From NCBI GenBank assembly GCA_965204835.1, contig OZ242017.1, forward strand, positions 2,542,001 through 2,606,000: DNA of 64,000 nt, in the 5' to 3' direction. Positions 40,811-49,131 of this stretch are shown here, one piece after another. Position numbers and translations under genes: made by a program. The DNA is from VXMT01 sp965204835 (GTDB taxonomy: Bacteria > Chloroflexota > Dehalococcoidia > UBA2979). Within the stretch, counting starts at the first letter, position 1, and every line of letters starts with the position of its first letter. The notes under the pieces were generated by a model. That model made no database searches and was not told the DNA's origin. It saw nothing but the letters and a program-made list of their open reading frames with translations.

Positions 40811-41038
40811 GTGGCTGACACGCGCGACGATGCCAGGCGTCAGCGCGACGTGCTCGATACCATTGAGGCCAGCTTCGGCGCCTGGACCGATCGCGACTTC
40901 GACGGCGCGACCTACGTCGCGGCGCTTCGACGCGGCATGGCCGCTCGCCTGGACCGGCTGCAACGAAGCTCCAGCACACGCAAGAGGGGCGGCCCGGAGG
41001 CCGCCCCTCAGGTTCGTCACGCCGTCGAAGGCTGCTAG
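40811..41038 (+). CDS. Small antitoxin-like protein or fragment after tRNA-Pro
   Basis: This 75-codon frame starts at GTG 40811 with GAGGGC upstream. Residues 14-50 (VLDTIEASFGAWTDRDFDGA, then TYVAALRRGMAARLDRL) resemble the C-terminal part of ribbon-helix-helix or AbrB-type antitoxins. No DNA-binding N terminus and no toxin gene are present. The last 25 codons run through the hairpin terminator of the opposing gene, so the natural C terminus is probably lost. It is likely a fragment left beside the tRNA. Confidence 0.45.
   Translation: MADTRDDARRQRDVLDTIEASFGAWTDRDFDGATYVAALRRGMAARLDRLQRSSSTRKRGGPEAAPQVRHAVEGC
40984..41009 (-). terminator. Terminator of the first solute-binding protein gene
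   Basis: An 11-bp stem GAGGGGCGGCC/GGCCGCCCCTC with loop CGGA (read on the plus strand) lies 25 bases beyond the minus-strand stop at 41035. The minus-strand side continues with CTCTTGCG, a short U-containing tail. Confidence 0.75.
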
Positions 41039-42936
41039 CTGCGGCCCTCCACGTCCGGGTCGATCCAGCCGGATTGCACCTGGTCGCCCCACGTGTAGTA
41101 CGAGTTGTTGTCGCCCGGCGCCGTGCCGGTGAAGCGGATCCCGCGCAACCACGGCTGGTAGACCTCCAGCCAGAAGCCGGACGGGATGGTCGGCCGGTAC
41201 GACTGGTCGGCGTCCTTGTCCCAGATCTTCTGCCAGAGCGCCTTGCGGGCCTCGGGGTCGAGCTCGATCTGCTGGGCCTCCGCCCACTCGTCGATCTCGG
41301 CGTCGTTGATCCGCCAGCGGTTGCCCGGCGACTGCGAGTGGACCTGGCCGTGGAACCAGTTGTCGGCGTCGTAGCCGCTCGTGCTCCACGCCGAGGTCGA
41401 GACGTCGGGGAGCTTCGAGGGGACCCACTGCGAGTTGAACTCGGTGTAGTCCACCTTGCCGCCGCCCATCTTGATGCCGGCCTTCTGGAGCTGGGCCTGG
41501 ATCACCTCCGTGTGCTGCTCGAATCCCTTGGTGTAGGCGTAGTAGCTGTTGATGATCTCCAGGTCCTCGGCGCCGGCGGCCTGCAACAGCTTCACCGCCT
41601 CGTCCGGGTCATAGCGGAGCCAGTTGCCGGCGAGCCCCGACTCGATCGTCGCCTCCTCCTCGAAGAGGAACGGCCACGGGATGGTGTTGAGCGCCTTGCC
41701 CAGACCGTCGTAGACGATGTCGAGGATCTCCTGGCGGTCGATCGCCAGCGAGAGCGCCCGGCGCACACGCACGTCCTGGTACTTCGGCAGCGTGAGGTTC
41801 ATCCCCAGGCTGAGCCCGTTGGCCGTCACCGGGATGAAGTTCACCTGGACGTCGGGGTTCGTCTGCAGCACCTCGTTGAGGTCACGCACGCTCGACACCA
41901 GCGAGTAGGCGTAGTCGATGTTGCCGACGCGGAACTGCGCGAGCCGGGCCACGTGGTCCGGCATCAGCAGGAACTCGAACCCGTCCAGGAGCACCTCCCG
42001 CTCCCAGAAGTCGGGGTTCTTGTCGAACTCGACGTTCTGTCCCAACTCCAGGCCCGTCAGGATCATCGGACCGGTACCGACGGCGGAAGTCTCGATGCTC
42101 CCGTCGTCGACCAGCTCGCGCGGGAAGATCGTCTGCTTGTTGCTCGCCAGCGGGTTGAGGAAGTCCGCCGTCGCCTTCGCCATGTTGATCTTCAGCGTGC
42201 CGTCGTCGGGCGCCTCCATGCCGCCGGCGTTGGCGTAGTACGACTTGTGCACGCCCTCGTTCGCGTAGCGGTCGAGCGCGAACCTGGCGTCCTCGGCCGT
42301 GAACGCGCGGCCGTCCAGCGGCGCCACGTTCTGCCAGGTCACGTTCGGCTGGATCTGGAACGTGAACGTCAGGCCATCCGGCGAGCGCTCCCACGACGCC
42401 GCGAGTTCGGGCTCGATCTCCGGCTGGAACACGTCCGCGCCGGGGCCTCGCTTGAAGCCGATCAGGCGGTTGTAGACCATGTTCGGGATCGTCACCGTCC
42501 CGCCGGCCGCCGAGTCGATGGGGTCGATCGACTGGAAGTTCCAGGTCGCCGCCACCTTCATGATGCCGCCCGCGACCGGGGTCTTGTTCGGCTCCGGGAA
42601 GTTATACGGGTACGGCAGCGCCGGATCCTGGACGAGCTCGCCGAGCGCCTGGACTTCCGCCGCGCCATCCCCGCCATCGTCGCCGCCACCATCGGTGGCC
42701 GAAGAGTCTGTCGTGGTAGTCGTGGTGGTGCCGCTCGTCGTGGCGGTCGTGGTCGTGCCGGACGTCGTGGTCTGGGTTGCGGCTTCGTCGTCGTCATCGT
42801 CGTCGTCGCCGCCGCAGCCGATGAGCGCTGCGGCTGCGAGGCCGGCGCCGCCCACGAGGCCGCCCCGGAGGAGGGTCCGCCTGCCTACCGATCGTGCCCA
42901 CCATCCGTGCATGCTGTGTTCCTGGTCCAGGGCCAT
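41035..42936 (-). CDS. Peptide-type ABC solute-binding Tat lipoprotein, copy 1
   Basis: The 633-residue protein starts with a twin-arginine signal (VGRRTLLRGGLVGGAGLAAA) ending in lipobox ALIGC (Cys41). A run of seven Asp and a Thr/Ser-rich linker (about 44-95) follow. The rest is a family 5 (DppA/OppA-like) binding domain, with YNRLIGFKRGPGADVFQPEI, PELAASWERSPDGLTFTFQI and the signature around RRALSLAIDRQEIL. It should deliver peptides or other ligands to an importer, but no permease or ATPase gene is nearby. It is closely related to the two upstream copies. Confidence 0.9.
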   Translation of the reverse strand: MALDQEHSMHGWWARSVGRRTLLRGGLVGGAGLAAAALIGCGGDDDDDDDEAATQTTTSGTTTTATTSGTTTTTTTDSSATDGGGDDGGDGAAEVQALGELVQDPALPYPYNFPEPNKTPVAGGIMKVAATWNFQSIDPIDSAAGGTVTIPNMVYNRLIGFKRGPGADVFQPEIEPELAASWERSPDGLTFTFQIQPNVTWQNVAPLDGRAFTAEDARFALDRYANEGVHKSYYANAGGMEAPDDGTLKINMAKATADFLNPLASNKQTIFPRELVDDGSIETSAVGTGPMILTGLELGQNVEFDKNPDFWEREVLLDGFEFLLMPDHVARLAQFRVGNIDYAYSLVSSVRDLNEVLQTNPDVQVNFIPVTANGLSLGMNLTLPKYQDVRVRRALSLAIDRQEILDIVYDGLGKALNTIPWPFLFEEEATIESGLAGNWLRYDPDEAVKLLQAAGAEDLEIINSYYAYTKGFEQHTEVIQAQLQKAGIKMGGGKVDYTEFNSQWVPSKLPDVSTSAWSTSGYDADNWFHGQVHSQSPGNRWRINDAEIDEWAEAQQIELDPEARKALWQKIWDKDADQSYRPTIPSGFWLEVYQPWLRGIRFTGTAPGDNNSYYTWGDQVQSGWIDPDVEGRS

Positions 42937-43110
42937 GCGAAACCTCCTCTCCAGGTCTGCTTGTCAGCCTGTTCCTGGTCGCGGAGGCCTACACCCCCGC
43001 CCCCGGCGACTATACAACAAACGTTATGCCAACCCGAACGGGGTGGGGCTTCCGGGATGCGGCCCGCCGGGGGCGTTCGGGGGCGCCGCTGCATGCTCCC
43101 GGACACGCAA

Positions 43111-43136
43111 GAGGGGCGGCCATCTGGCCGCCCCTC
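43111..43136 (-). terminator. Terminator of the second solute-binding protein gene
   Basis: The stem is identical in both arms to the hairpin after copy 1 (GAGGGGCGGCC/GGCCGCCCCTC), with loop ATCT. It lies 25 bases past the stop at 43162, and the flanking sequence is also conserved. Confidence 0.75.
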
Positions 43137-43161
43137 GGGTTGGTCACGCCGTCGAGGACTG

Positions 43162-45072
43162 CTAGCCGGAGCGGCCCTCCACGTCCGGGTCGATCCAGGC
43201 CGTGTGTACCTGGTCGCCCCACGTGTAGTACGAGTTGTTGTCCCCGGGCGAGGTGCCCGTGAAGCGCAGGCCGCGCACCCACGGCTGGTAGATCTCGATC
43301 GTGAAGCCCCACGGCATCGTCGGGCGGTACATCTGGTCCAGGTCCTTGTCCCAGATCTTGCGCCACAGCTCCGAACGGGCGGCCGGGTCGAGCTCGATTT
43401 GCTGGGCCTCCGCCCAGGCGTCGATCTCGGGGTCGCTGGTCCGCCAGCGGTTGCCGGGCGACTCCGAGTGGACCTGGCCGTGGAACCAGTTGTCGCCGTC
43501 GTACCCGCTGGTGGCCCACGCCGACGTCGAGATGTCTGGCAGCTGGCTGGGCACCCACTGCGAGTTGAACTCGGTGTAGTCCACCTTGCCGCCGGTCATC
43601 TTGATGCCGACCTCGGCGAGCTGCGCCTGGTAGACCTCCGACATCTGCTCCAGCCCGCTCGTGTAGGCGTAGTAGCTGTTGTTGACCTCGAGGTTCTCGG
43701 CCCCCGCGGCCTGCAGCAGCTTCTTCGCCTCGTCCGGTGCATAGCGGAACCACTGGCCGAGCTCCGGCGCGCCGAGCGTCACCTCTTGCTCGAAGAGGAA
43801 CGGCCACGGGATGACGTGCAGCGCCTTGCCGACGCCGTCGAAGATGATGTCGAGCATCTCCTGGCGGTCCATCGCCATGGTCAGCGCGCGGCGGATACGC
43901 ACGTCCTTGTACTTCTCCAGCGTGTGGTTCAGCCCCACCGTGATCCCGTTGGAGGTCGTCGGCAGCAGGTTGATCTGGATGTCGGGGTTCGTGTCCACGA
44001 TCTCGTTGAGGTCGCGCAGCGACGACGCCAGCCCGTAGCCGTAGTCGATGTTGCCGACCCGGAACTGGGCGAGGCGAGCGACGTGGTCCGGCATGATCAG
44101 GAACTCGAACCCGTCCAGCAGGACATCCCGCTCCCAGTAGTCCGGGTTCTTGTCGAAGAGCACGTTCACGCCGGCCTCGAGGCCCGTGAGGATCATCGGC
44201 CCGGTGCCGATGGCGCGCGTGGTGATCGTCCCGTCGTCCACCAGCTCCTTCGGGAAGATCGTCTGCTTGTTGCTCCCGAGGGGGTTCAGGAAGTCCGCGG
44301 TCGCCCGCGACATGGTGACCGTCAGCGTCTCGTCGTCGACCGCTTCGAAGTCGGCGACGTTGGTGTAGTACGCCTTGTGGACGCCGTCGGTCGCGTAGCG
44401 GTTGAGCGCGAACTTCGCGTCCTCGGCCGTGAACTTGCGGCCGTTGAGCGGGTCGACGTTCTGCCACTTCGCGCGAGGGTCGATCTGGAACGTGAAGACC
44501 AGCCCGTCCGGCGAGCGCTCCCACGAGGCAGCGAGCTCCGGCTCGATCTCGGGCTGGAACACGTCCGCGGCGGGGCCGCGCTTGAAGCCGATCAGGCGGT
44601 TGTAGACCATGTTCGGCACGGTCACCGTGCCGCCGGCCGCCGAGGTGGTCGGGTCGATGGTCTGGAAGTTCCACGTCGCCGCGACCTTCATCACGCCGCC
44701 GGGCACCGGCGTCTTGTTCGGCTCCGGGAAGTTGAACGGGTACGGCAGGCTCGGGTCCTGGACGAGCTCGCCGACGGTCTCAACATCGTCCGCCGCATCA
44801 CCGTCGCTGGACGTCGAGGAGTCGTCGGAGCTGTCCGAGCCGCTCGACGTCGTGCCGCTCGACGTAGTCGTCGTGGTCGTGCCGCTCGTCGACGTGCCGC
44901 CGGTGGTCGTGGTCGTCGAGGCGGTGTCGTCGTCGTCGTCATCGCCACCGCAGCCGATCAGCGCCGCGGCCGCGAGGCCCATGCCGCCGAGGAGCCCGCC
45001 CCTGAGCAGGGTCCGCCTGCCGACCGTCTCCGACCACCACCCATGTAGTCGCTCTTCCTGGTACTCAGCCAT
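43162..45072 (-). CDS. Peptide-type ABC solute-binding Tat lipoprotein, copy 2
   Basis: The 636-residue paralogue has the same layout: RR at 19-20, lipobox ALIGC with Cys41, poly-Asp, a Thr/Ser-rich linker (about 50-85), then the family 5 binding domain. Most of the mature sequence aligns without gaps to copies 1 and 3, while the linker differs in length and composition. Residues that line the cleft differ in places, for example LPTTSNGITVGLNHTLEKYK against FIPVTANGLSLGMNLTLPKY in copy 1, hinting at different ligands. Confidence 0.9.
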   Translation of the reverse strand: MAEYQEERLHGWWSETVGRRTLLRGGLLGGMGLAAAALIGCGGDDDDDDTASTTTTTGGTSTSGTTTTTTSSGTTSSGSDSSDDSSTSSDGDAADDVETVGELVQDPSLPYPFNFPEPNKTPVPGGVMKVAATWNFQTIDPTTSAAGGTVTVPNMVYNRLIGFKRGPAADVFQPEIEPELAASWERSPDGLVFTFQIDPRAKWQNVDPLNGRKFTAEDAKFALNRYATDGVHKAYYTNVADFEAVDDETLTVTMSRATADFLNPLGSNKQTIFPKELVDDGTITTRAIGTGPMILTGLEAGVNVLFDKNPDYWERDVLLDGFEFLIMPDHVARLAQFRVGNIDYGYGLASSLRDLNEIVDTNPDIQINLLPTTSNGITVGLNHTLEKYKDVRIRRALTMAMDRQEMLDIIFDGVGKALHVIPWPFLFEQEVTLGAPELGQWFRYAPDEAKKLLQAAGAENLEVNNSYYAYTSGLEQMSEVYQAQLAEVGIKMTGGKVDYTEFNSQWVPSQLPDISTSAWATSGYDGDNWFHGQVHSESPGNRWRTSDPEIDAWAEAQQIELDPAARSELWRKIWDKDLDQMYRPTMPWGFTIEIYQPWVRGLRFTGTSPGDNNSYYTWGDQVHTAWIDPDVEGRSG

Positions 45073-45252
45073 ACGAGACCTCCCTTCGGATCCTGGTTCG
45101 CGAGCCTGAGGTTCCGGCAGGCTACCCGAACCGGGGAGCCATTACCAGACAGCGCGCGTTCTGGTAGATGGCGGCGGGACCTGTATGTCTCGGCTCTCGA
45201 CCGGCCCCGGGCGGTCGAGGGCTCCCCTTCCGCGCGGGGCGAGGGCATGCAA

Positions 45253-45278
45253 GAGGGGCGGCCATCCGGCCGCCCCTC
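45253..45278 (-). terminator. Terminator of the third solute-binding protein gene
   Basis: This is the third copy of the GAGGGGCGGCC/GGCCGCCCCTC hairpin, loop ATCC, 25 bases beyond the stop at 45304. Confidence 0.75.
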
Positions 45279-45303
45279 GGGTTGGTCACGCCGTCGAGGA
45301 CTC

Positions 45304-47220
45304 CTAGCCGGAGCGGCCCTCGATGTCCTGGTCGATCCAGGCCGTGTGTACCTGGTCGCCCCACGTGTAGTAGGAGTTGTTGTCGCCGGGCGCCGTGCCG
45401 GTGAAGCGCAGGCCGCGCACCCACGGCTGGTAGACCTCGAGGCTGAAGCCCCACGGCAGCGTCGGGCGGTAGGCCTGGTCCAGGTCGCGGTCCCAGATCT
45501 TGCGCCACAGGTCCGCGCGGGCAGCCGGGTCGAGCTCGATCTGCTGGGCCTCGGCCCAGCCGTCGATCTCGGCGTCGCTGGTCCGCCAGCGGTTGCCGGG
45601 CGACTCCGAGTGCACCTGGCCGTGGAACCAGTTGTCGGCGTCGTAGCCGCTGGTGCTCCACGCCGAGGTCGAGAAGTCCGGGAGCTTCGAGGGGACCCAC
45701 TGCGAGTTGAACTCGGTGTAGTCCACCTTGCCGCCGGTCATGTTGAGGCCGACGCGCTGGAACTGCGCCTGCACCACCTCGGTGGTCTGCTCGAGGCCCT
45801 TGGTGTAGGCGTAGTAGCTGTTGTTGAACTCGAAGCCCTCGGCTCCGGCTGCCTGCAGCAGCTTCATCGCCTCGTCCGGGTTGTACTGCAGGTACGGCCC
45901 GACCTCGGGGCTCCCGACGGCCTTCTCCTCGCTGAAGAGGAACGGCCACGGGACGATGTTCAGCGCCTTGCCCAGACCGTCGAAGACGATGTCCAGGATC
46001 TCCTGGCGGTCGACCGCCATCGAGACGGCGCGGCGGACGCGGACGTCCTTCCACTTCTCGAGCGTGTGGTTGATGCCCATGCTGATCGAGTTGTACGTAA
46101 TCGGGATGAAGTTGACCTGGACATCGGGGTTCGTGTCCAGCACCTCATTCAGGTCACGCACCGTCGAGACCAGCCCGTAGGCGTAGTCGATGTTGCCGAC
46201 GCGGAACTGCGCGAGCCGGGCGACGTGGTCCGGCATGATCAGGAACTCGAACCCGTCCAGGAGGACGTCCTTCTCCCAGTAGTCCGGGTTCTTGACGAAC
46301 TCGACGTTCTGACCAAGCTCGAGGCCCGTCAGGATCATCGGGCCGGTGCCGACGCTGGTGGTCTGGATGGAGTCGTCGTCGACGATCTCCTTGGGGAAGA
46401 TGGTCTGCTTGTTGCTCGCCAGCGGGTTCAGGAAGTCCGCCGTCGCGCGCGCCATGTTGATCTTGAGCGTCAGCTCGTCGGTCGCCTCGAAGTCGGCGAC
46501 GTTGGCGTAGTAGGACTTGTGCACGCCCTCGGTGGCGTAGCGGTGGAGGGCGTAGCGCGCGTCCTCGGCCGTGAACTTGCGGCCGTTCAGCGGCGCCACG
46601 TTCTGCCACGTCACGTTGTCCTGGATCTGGAACGTGAACGTCAGACCGTCGGGAGAGCGCTCCCACGACGCAGCCAGCTCCGGCTCGATCTCCGGCTGGA
46701 ACACGTCCGCGCCGGGACCGCGCTTGAAGCCGATCAGGCGGTTGTAAACCATGTTCGGCACGGTCACCGTGCCGCCGGCGGCCGAGTCGACCGGGTCGAG
46801 CGACTGGAAGTTCCAGGTCGCCGCCACCTTCATGGTGCCGCCGGGCTGCGGAGTCTTGTTCGGCTCCGGGAAGTTGTACGGGTACGGCAGCGCCGGGTCC
46901 TGGACGAGCTCGCCGATGGTCTCGACTTCGTCGGCCTGCGCCTCGGTGGCGGTGCCTTCGTCCTCGTCGTCGTCGGTCGTGTCCGTGACGCTGACGCTGG
47001 GGGCCGCGGTGGCGGTCGCCGGTGTGGTCGCGGTCGTCGTCGTGGTCGTCGTCGTCGTGGTGGTGGCGGTGTCGTCGTCATCGTCATCGCCGCCGCCGCA
47101 GCCGATCAGTGCCGCCGCAGCGAGGCCGGCGCCTCCGATGAGCCCTCCGCGGAGCAGGGTTCGTCTGCCCACCGAGTGCGTCCACAAGCGGGACAAACGC
47201 TCTTCCTGGTCTATGGCCAT
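45304..47220 (-). CDS. Peptide-type ABC solute-binding Tat lipoprotein, copy 3
   Basis: The 638-residue paralogue starts at ATG 47220 with GGGAGG upstream; an in-frame extension of 79 codons overlaps the upstream promoter region and is rejected. It has RR at 19-20, Cys41 in ALIGC, poly-Asp, a long Thr-rich linker and an acidic DDDEDEG stretch, then the family 5 binding domain ending AWIDQDIEGRSG. It is the first gene in the direction of transcription. Conserved 3' hairpins indicate that each copy is its own transcription unit. Confidence 0.9.
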   Translation of the reverse strand: MAIDQEERLSRLWTHSVGRRTLLRGGLIGGAGLAAAALIGCGGGDDDDDDTATTTTTTTTTTTATTPATATAAPSVSVTDTTDDDEDEGTATEAQADEVETIGELVQDPALPYPYNFPEPNKTPQPGGTMKVAATWNFQSLDPVDSAAGGTVTVPNMVYNRLIGFKRGPGADVFQPEIEPELAASWERSPDGLTFTFQIQDNVTWQNVAPLNGRKFTAEDARYALHRYATEGVHKSYYANVADFEATDELTLKINMARATADFLNPLASNKQTIFPKEIVDDDSIQTTSVGTGPMILTGLELGQNVEFVKNPDYWEKDVLLDGFEFLIMPDHVARLAQFRVGNIDYAYGLVSTVRDLNEVLDTNPDVQVNFIPITYNSISMGINHTLEKWKDVRVRRAVSMAVDRQEILDIVFDGLGKALNIVPWPFLFSEEKAVGSPEVGPYLQYNPDEAMKLLQAAGAEGFEFNNSYYAYTKGLEQTTEVVQAQFQRVGLNMTGGKVDYTEFNSQWVPSKLPDFSTSAWSTSGYDADNWFHGQVHSESPGNRWRTSDAEIDGWAEAQQIELDPAARADLWRKIWDRDLDQAYRPTLPWGFSLEVYQPWVRGLRFTGTAPGDNNSYYTWGDQVHTAWIDQDIEGRSG

Positions 47221-47471
47221 GGCTGGACCTCCCTCATGTCTGCTTCCTGCCAGCCTCGGACTTGCGGAGCCTAAAGGAACGATCGCTCGCGTTCCAGCCG
47301 AAAACAGGCCATTTTTCGAACATAACCAGCGATTTTCGGCCGAGAATGGCCGATCCAGCCCCCTCGCGACCCCGCATCGAGACCCGATGCTAGGATCAAC
47401 GCGGCCCGGCGCGGCCGACCCGCGCCCGACCCGAAACACGAGGAAGCTGCGATGCACGCAGTGCCCGGCCC
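47221..47471. promoter_or_regulatory. Divergent upstream region with AT-rich inverted repeat
   Basis: The region between the third binding-protein gene and the halogenase-like gene holds an AT-rich patch (47295-47352). GCCGAAAA (47297-47304) is the inverse of TTTTCGGC (47333-47340), and GGCCAT (47307-47312) is the inverse of ATGGCC (47346-47351). The spacing suits operator sites. A TAGGAT box at about 47392-47397 may be the -10 of the plus-strand gene. Confidence 0.4.
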
Positions 47472-47475
47472 GTGA
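47452..47475 (+). CDS. Eight-codon upstream ORF overlapping the next start
   Basis: ATG 47452, preceded by GAGGAAG, opens an eight-codon frame (MHAVPGP and stop). Its TGA overlaps the GTG start of the halogenase-like gene (GTGA). It could couple translation, or it may be chance. Confidence 0.3.
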   Translation: MHAVPGP

Positions 47476-49121
47476 CCACCTCGCCGCTCGCGCCCGTCGA
47501 CGCCGTCGTGATCGGCGGCGGCCCCGGCGGCAGCAGCGCCGCCACGATGATGGCCCGCAAGGGCCTGCGCGTCGTCCTGCTGGAGCGCGACCACTTCCCC
47601 CGTGAGCACATCGGCGAGTCGCTCCTGCCCGCCAGCCTCCCCATGCTCGAGGTGATGGGCGTGATGCCGGCCATCGAGGCGGCCGGGTTCGTCCGCAAGC
47701 GCGGCGCGACCATGGTGTGGGGCTCGGACCTCGAACCGTGGAGCTGGTACTTCGACGAGGTCAGCGAGCGCTACCCCACCTCCTTCCAGGTGGTCCGCTC
47801 CGAGTTCGACAACATCCTCCTCGACCACGCCCGCGCATCGGGCGTCGACGTGCGCGAGGGCCACCAGGTCACCGAGGTCACCTTCGTCGACGGCCGCGCG
47901 GCCGGCGTGGAGTACCGCACCGACGAGGGCGCCGAGGGCTTCGTGCAGGCGTCCTGGGTGGTGGACGCGAGCGGCCAGACGGCGCTCCTGGGCCACGCGC
48001 TGGACCTGCGCGAGTGGGACCAGTTCTTCCGCAACCTCGCCATCTACGGCTACTTCGAAGGCGCCTCGCCGCTGCCCGAGCCGGACAACACGAACATCTT
48101 CATCGAGTCGTACGAGCACGGCTGGTGCTGGGCGATCCCGCTCCACACCGGCGTCTCCAGCGTCGGCGCCGTGCTCGACAGCGAGGAGGGGCAGCGCGCC
48201 ATCCGCGAGGACGGCGTGGAGGCCGCCTTCCAGGCGCAACTCGACCTGGCGCCCCGTACCTCGGAGCTGCTCCGGGGGTCGAAGCTCGTCGACGGTCCGC
48301 ACGTGGTGAGGGACTGGTCGTACCTCTCGAACCGGATGGTCGGCCCCGGCTACATCCTGGTCGGCGACGCGGCGTGCTTCATCGACCCGCTGTTCTCGTC
48401 GGGGGTGCACCTGGCGCTCACGAGCGGGACGGTGGCCGCGGCGTACGTGAGCTCCGTGCTCAAGGACCCGACGCTGGAGGGACCGGCCGCCGAGGCGTAC
48501 CGCGACCTCTACCTGGGCCAGTACCACAGCTTCCACCGGCTGGCGCAGCTCTTCTACTCCAGCAACCGCAGCGCCGAGTCCTACTTCTGGGAGGCGCGCC
48601 AGATCGCCGAGGAGGACGAGTTCACCCCTCGCCACTCCTTCGTGCGCATGGTCGCGGGACAGCCGCCCGTCGGCTACGAGCGCGCCGTGCTCGACCGCGG
48701 CGACGCGCCCTCGACGTTCGTGACCAGCGTGCGCGAGGTCGAGGACGAGCGCGCGCGGCGGCGCGCGCAGCTACAGGCGTCGTCGCCGCTGGCGATCGCC
48801 GCCTCGATCCCCGTCCTGGACGCCGACGAGCGGCTGGAGCGCAAGCCCGTGCTGGAGCGCGACTCGTTCGAGTGGGGCTTCGTGCTCACCTCGGAGGGGC
48901 GGCCGGAGGGCGCGCCGGTGAGTATCCCCGTCGCGCGCTTGCTGCGGGGGGCCGACGGCCAATCGACCATCGGGCAGATCGTCGATCAGATGGCGGTCGA
49001 GGCGCGGCTGAACAACGCGGCGCGCCGGCAACTGCTCGACCAGATGGTGCTCGCGATCGGCATCCTGTACGTCGACGGCGCCGTCGCGGAACTCCGCGGC
49101 CTCGGCGACAACGCGCGGTAG
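47472..49121 (+). CDS. Flavin-dependent halogenase-like FAD monooxygenase
   Basis: The 549-residue protein has the FAD GxGxxG motif (VVIGGGPGGSSAATMMARKG, 12-31), HIGESLLP (47-53 region), a Lys in FVRKRG (Lys76), the halogenase signature WxWxIP as WCWAIP (218-223), and GDAACFIDPLFSSGVHLAL (298-316). These are features of flavin-dependent halogenases of the non-tryptophan type. The C-terminal 150 residues (about 400-549) are not part of that fold; they include a stretch like a PqqD/winged-helix domain (TIGQIVDQMAVEARLNNAAR). No biosynthetic cluster is adjacent. A geranylgeranyl-reductase-type function is the alternative. Confidence 0.7.
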   Translation: MTTSPLAPVDAVVIGGGPGGSSAATMMARKGLRVVLLERDHFPREHIGESLLPASLPMLEVMGVMPAIEAAGFVRKRGATMVWGSDLEPWSWYFDEVSERYPTSFQVVRSEFDNILLDHARASGVDVREGHQVTEVTFVDGRAAGVEYRTDEGAEGFVQASWVVDASGQTALLGHALDLREWDQFFRNLAIYGYFEGASPLPEPDNTNIFIESYEHGWCWAIPLHTGVSSVGAVLDSEEGQRAIREDGVEAAFQAQLDLAPRTSELLRGSKLVDGPHVVRDWSYLSNRMVGPGYILVGDAACFIDPLFSSGVHLALTSGTVAAAYVSSVLKDPTLEGPAAEAYRDLYLGQYHSFHRLAQLFYSSNRSAESYFWEARQIAEEDEFTPRHSFVRMVAGQPPVGYERAVLDRGDAPSTFVTSVREVEDERARRRAQLQASSPLAIAASIPVLDADERLERKPVLERDSFEWGFVLTSEGRPEGAPVSIPVARLLRGADGQSTIGQIVDQMAVEARLNNAARRQLLDQMVLAIGILYVDGAVAELRGLGDNAR

Positions 49122-49131
49122 GCCTCGGGCC

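Noticed and set aside
42640..42830. Short-unit repeats in the binding-protein linkers resembling a repeat array
   Set aside because: They are low-complexity gtc/gac and gtg-type codon runs encoding Asp and Thr linkers. There are no spacers or repeats of CRISPR length.
44618..45026. Similar low-complexity stretch in the second and third binding-protein genes taken as a recombination site
   Set aside because: It encodes the Thr/Ser/Asp-rich linker in frame and differs between the copies. No att-like or inverted terminal repeats are seen.
41074..45048. A 1324-codon open frame on the plus strand across two solute-binding protein genes
   Set aside because: It is antisense to two clear lipoprotein genes, its composition (Val, Arg, Leu, Asp, His-rich) is that of a GC-rich shadow frame, and it has no recognisable domain. 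It crosses two terminators and the intergenic region.
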